Shown: positions 5,430 through 5,446 of the stretch, piece after piece | How the letters are laid out: every line of letters starts with the position of its first letter | Numbering within the stretch: the stretch's first letter is position 1 | NCBI GenBank assembly: GCA_937922175.1 | Contig: CAKZUU010000309.1 | Span: 1 to 5,446, forward strand | Length of the DNA stretch: 5,446 nucleotides | Reading direction: 5' to 3' | DNA from: an uncultured Gemmataceae bacterium | Lineage (GTDB): Bacteria; Planctomycetota; Planctomycetia; Gemmatales; Gemmataceae | Notes under the pieces: generated by a model | Seen by the model: only the letters and a program-made list of their open reading frames with translations | Database searches by the model: none | What the model was told of the DNA's origin: nothing | Made by a program: the position numbers and the translations under genes

Positions 5430-5446
5430 ATGACCTCCAAGAGTCT
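5430..5446 (+). CDS. Possible start of a gene leaving the right edge
   Basis: An ATG at 5430 opens MTSKS and runs off the window. It is preceded by GGAGG (5415-5419, ten-base spacer) and AGGAG (5422-5426, three-base spacer), a purine-rich stretch typical of a ribosome binding site. A loose -10-like TAGCAT lies at 5401-5406. With only five codons visible neither identity nor reality can be judged. Confidence 0.2.

Overview
The window looks like chromosomal DNA of a planctomycete-type bacterium, possibly Gemmataceae-like. It is moderately GC-rich. It combines an rplM-rpsI ribosomal pair, a superoxide dismutase with a twin-arginine leader, a DsbD-type thiol-disulfide transporter and a decayed ISKra4-like transposase. 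The lineage is an impression from protein character and gene content, not a proven assignment.

Layout. Bases 1-1325 (+) hold the 3' part of a DsbD-like membrane protein with a C-terminal thioredoxin domain; its start lies left of the window. It converges on a Mn-type superoxide dismutase (1518-2237, -), and the gap between them carries a strong hairpin that could end transcription from both sides. The dismutase is divergent from a PAP2-family membrane phosphatase (2371-3039, +). The phosphatase converges, with 16 bp between stop codons, on a very short gene of 27 codons (3056-3139, -). This short gene encodes an extremely basic peptide and has a clear Shine-Dalgarno and a good promoter. It is followed, on the same strand and further right, by rpsI (S9, 3406-3879) and rplM (L13, 3984-4421), which form the classic L13-S9 operon read leftward from a promoter near 4467-4494. 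Upstream of that promoter is a same-strand transposase pseudogene (about 4561-5299) with two frameshifts, an internal stop and a missing N-terminal part. The right end (5307-5446) has a GTTCAC-N8-GTGAAC palindrome and a possible start of a plus-strand gene that leaves the window.

How the genes fit together. Two groups can be read. One is an envelope and oxidative-stress group: DsbD-like electron delivery across the membrane, a probably exported dismutase, and a lipid or pyrophosphate phosphatase. The other is translation: L13, S9 and the tiny basic peptide, which I suspect is a ribosomal protein of the bS22/mS38 or bTHX type. The most interesting items are that short gene, an Ala/Pro-rich insertion of about 22 residues in S9, and the transposase remnant abutting the ribosomal operon promoter. 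I saw no tRNA, rRNA, CRISPR array or intact mobile element.
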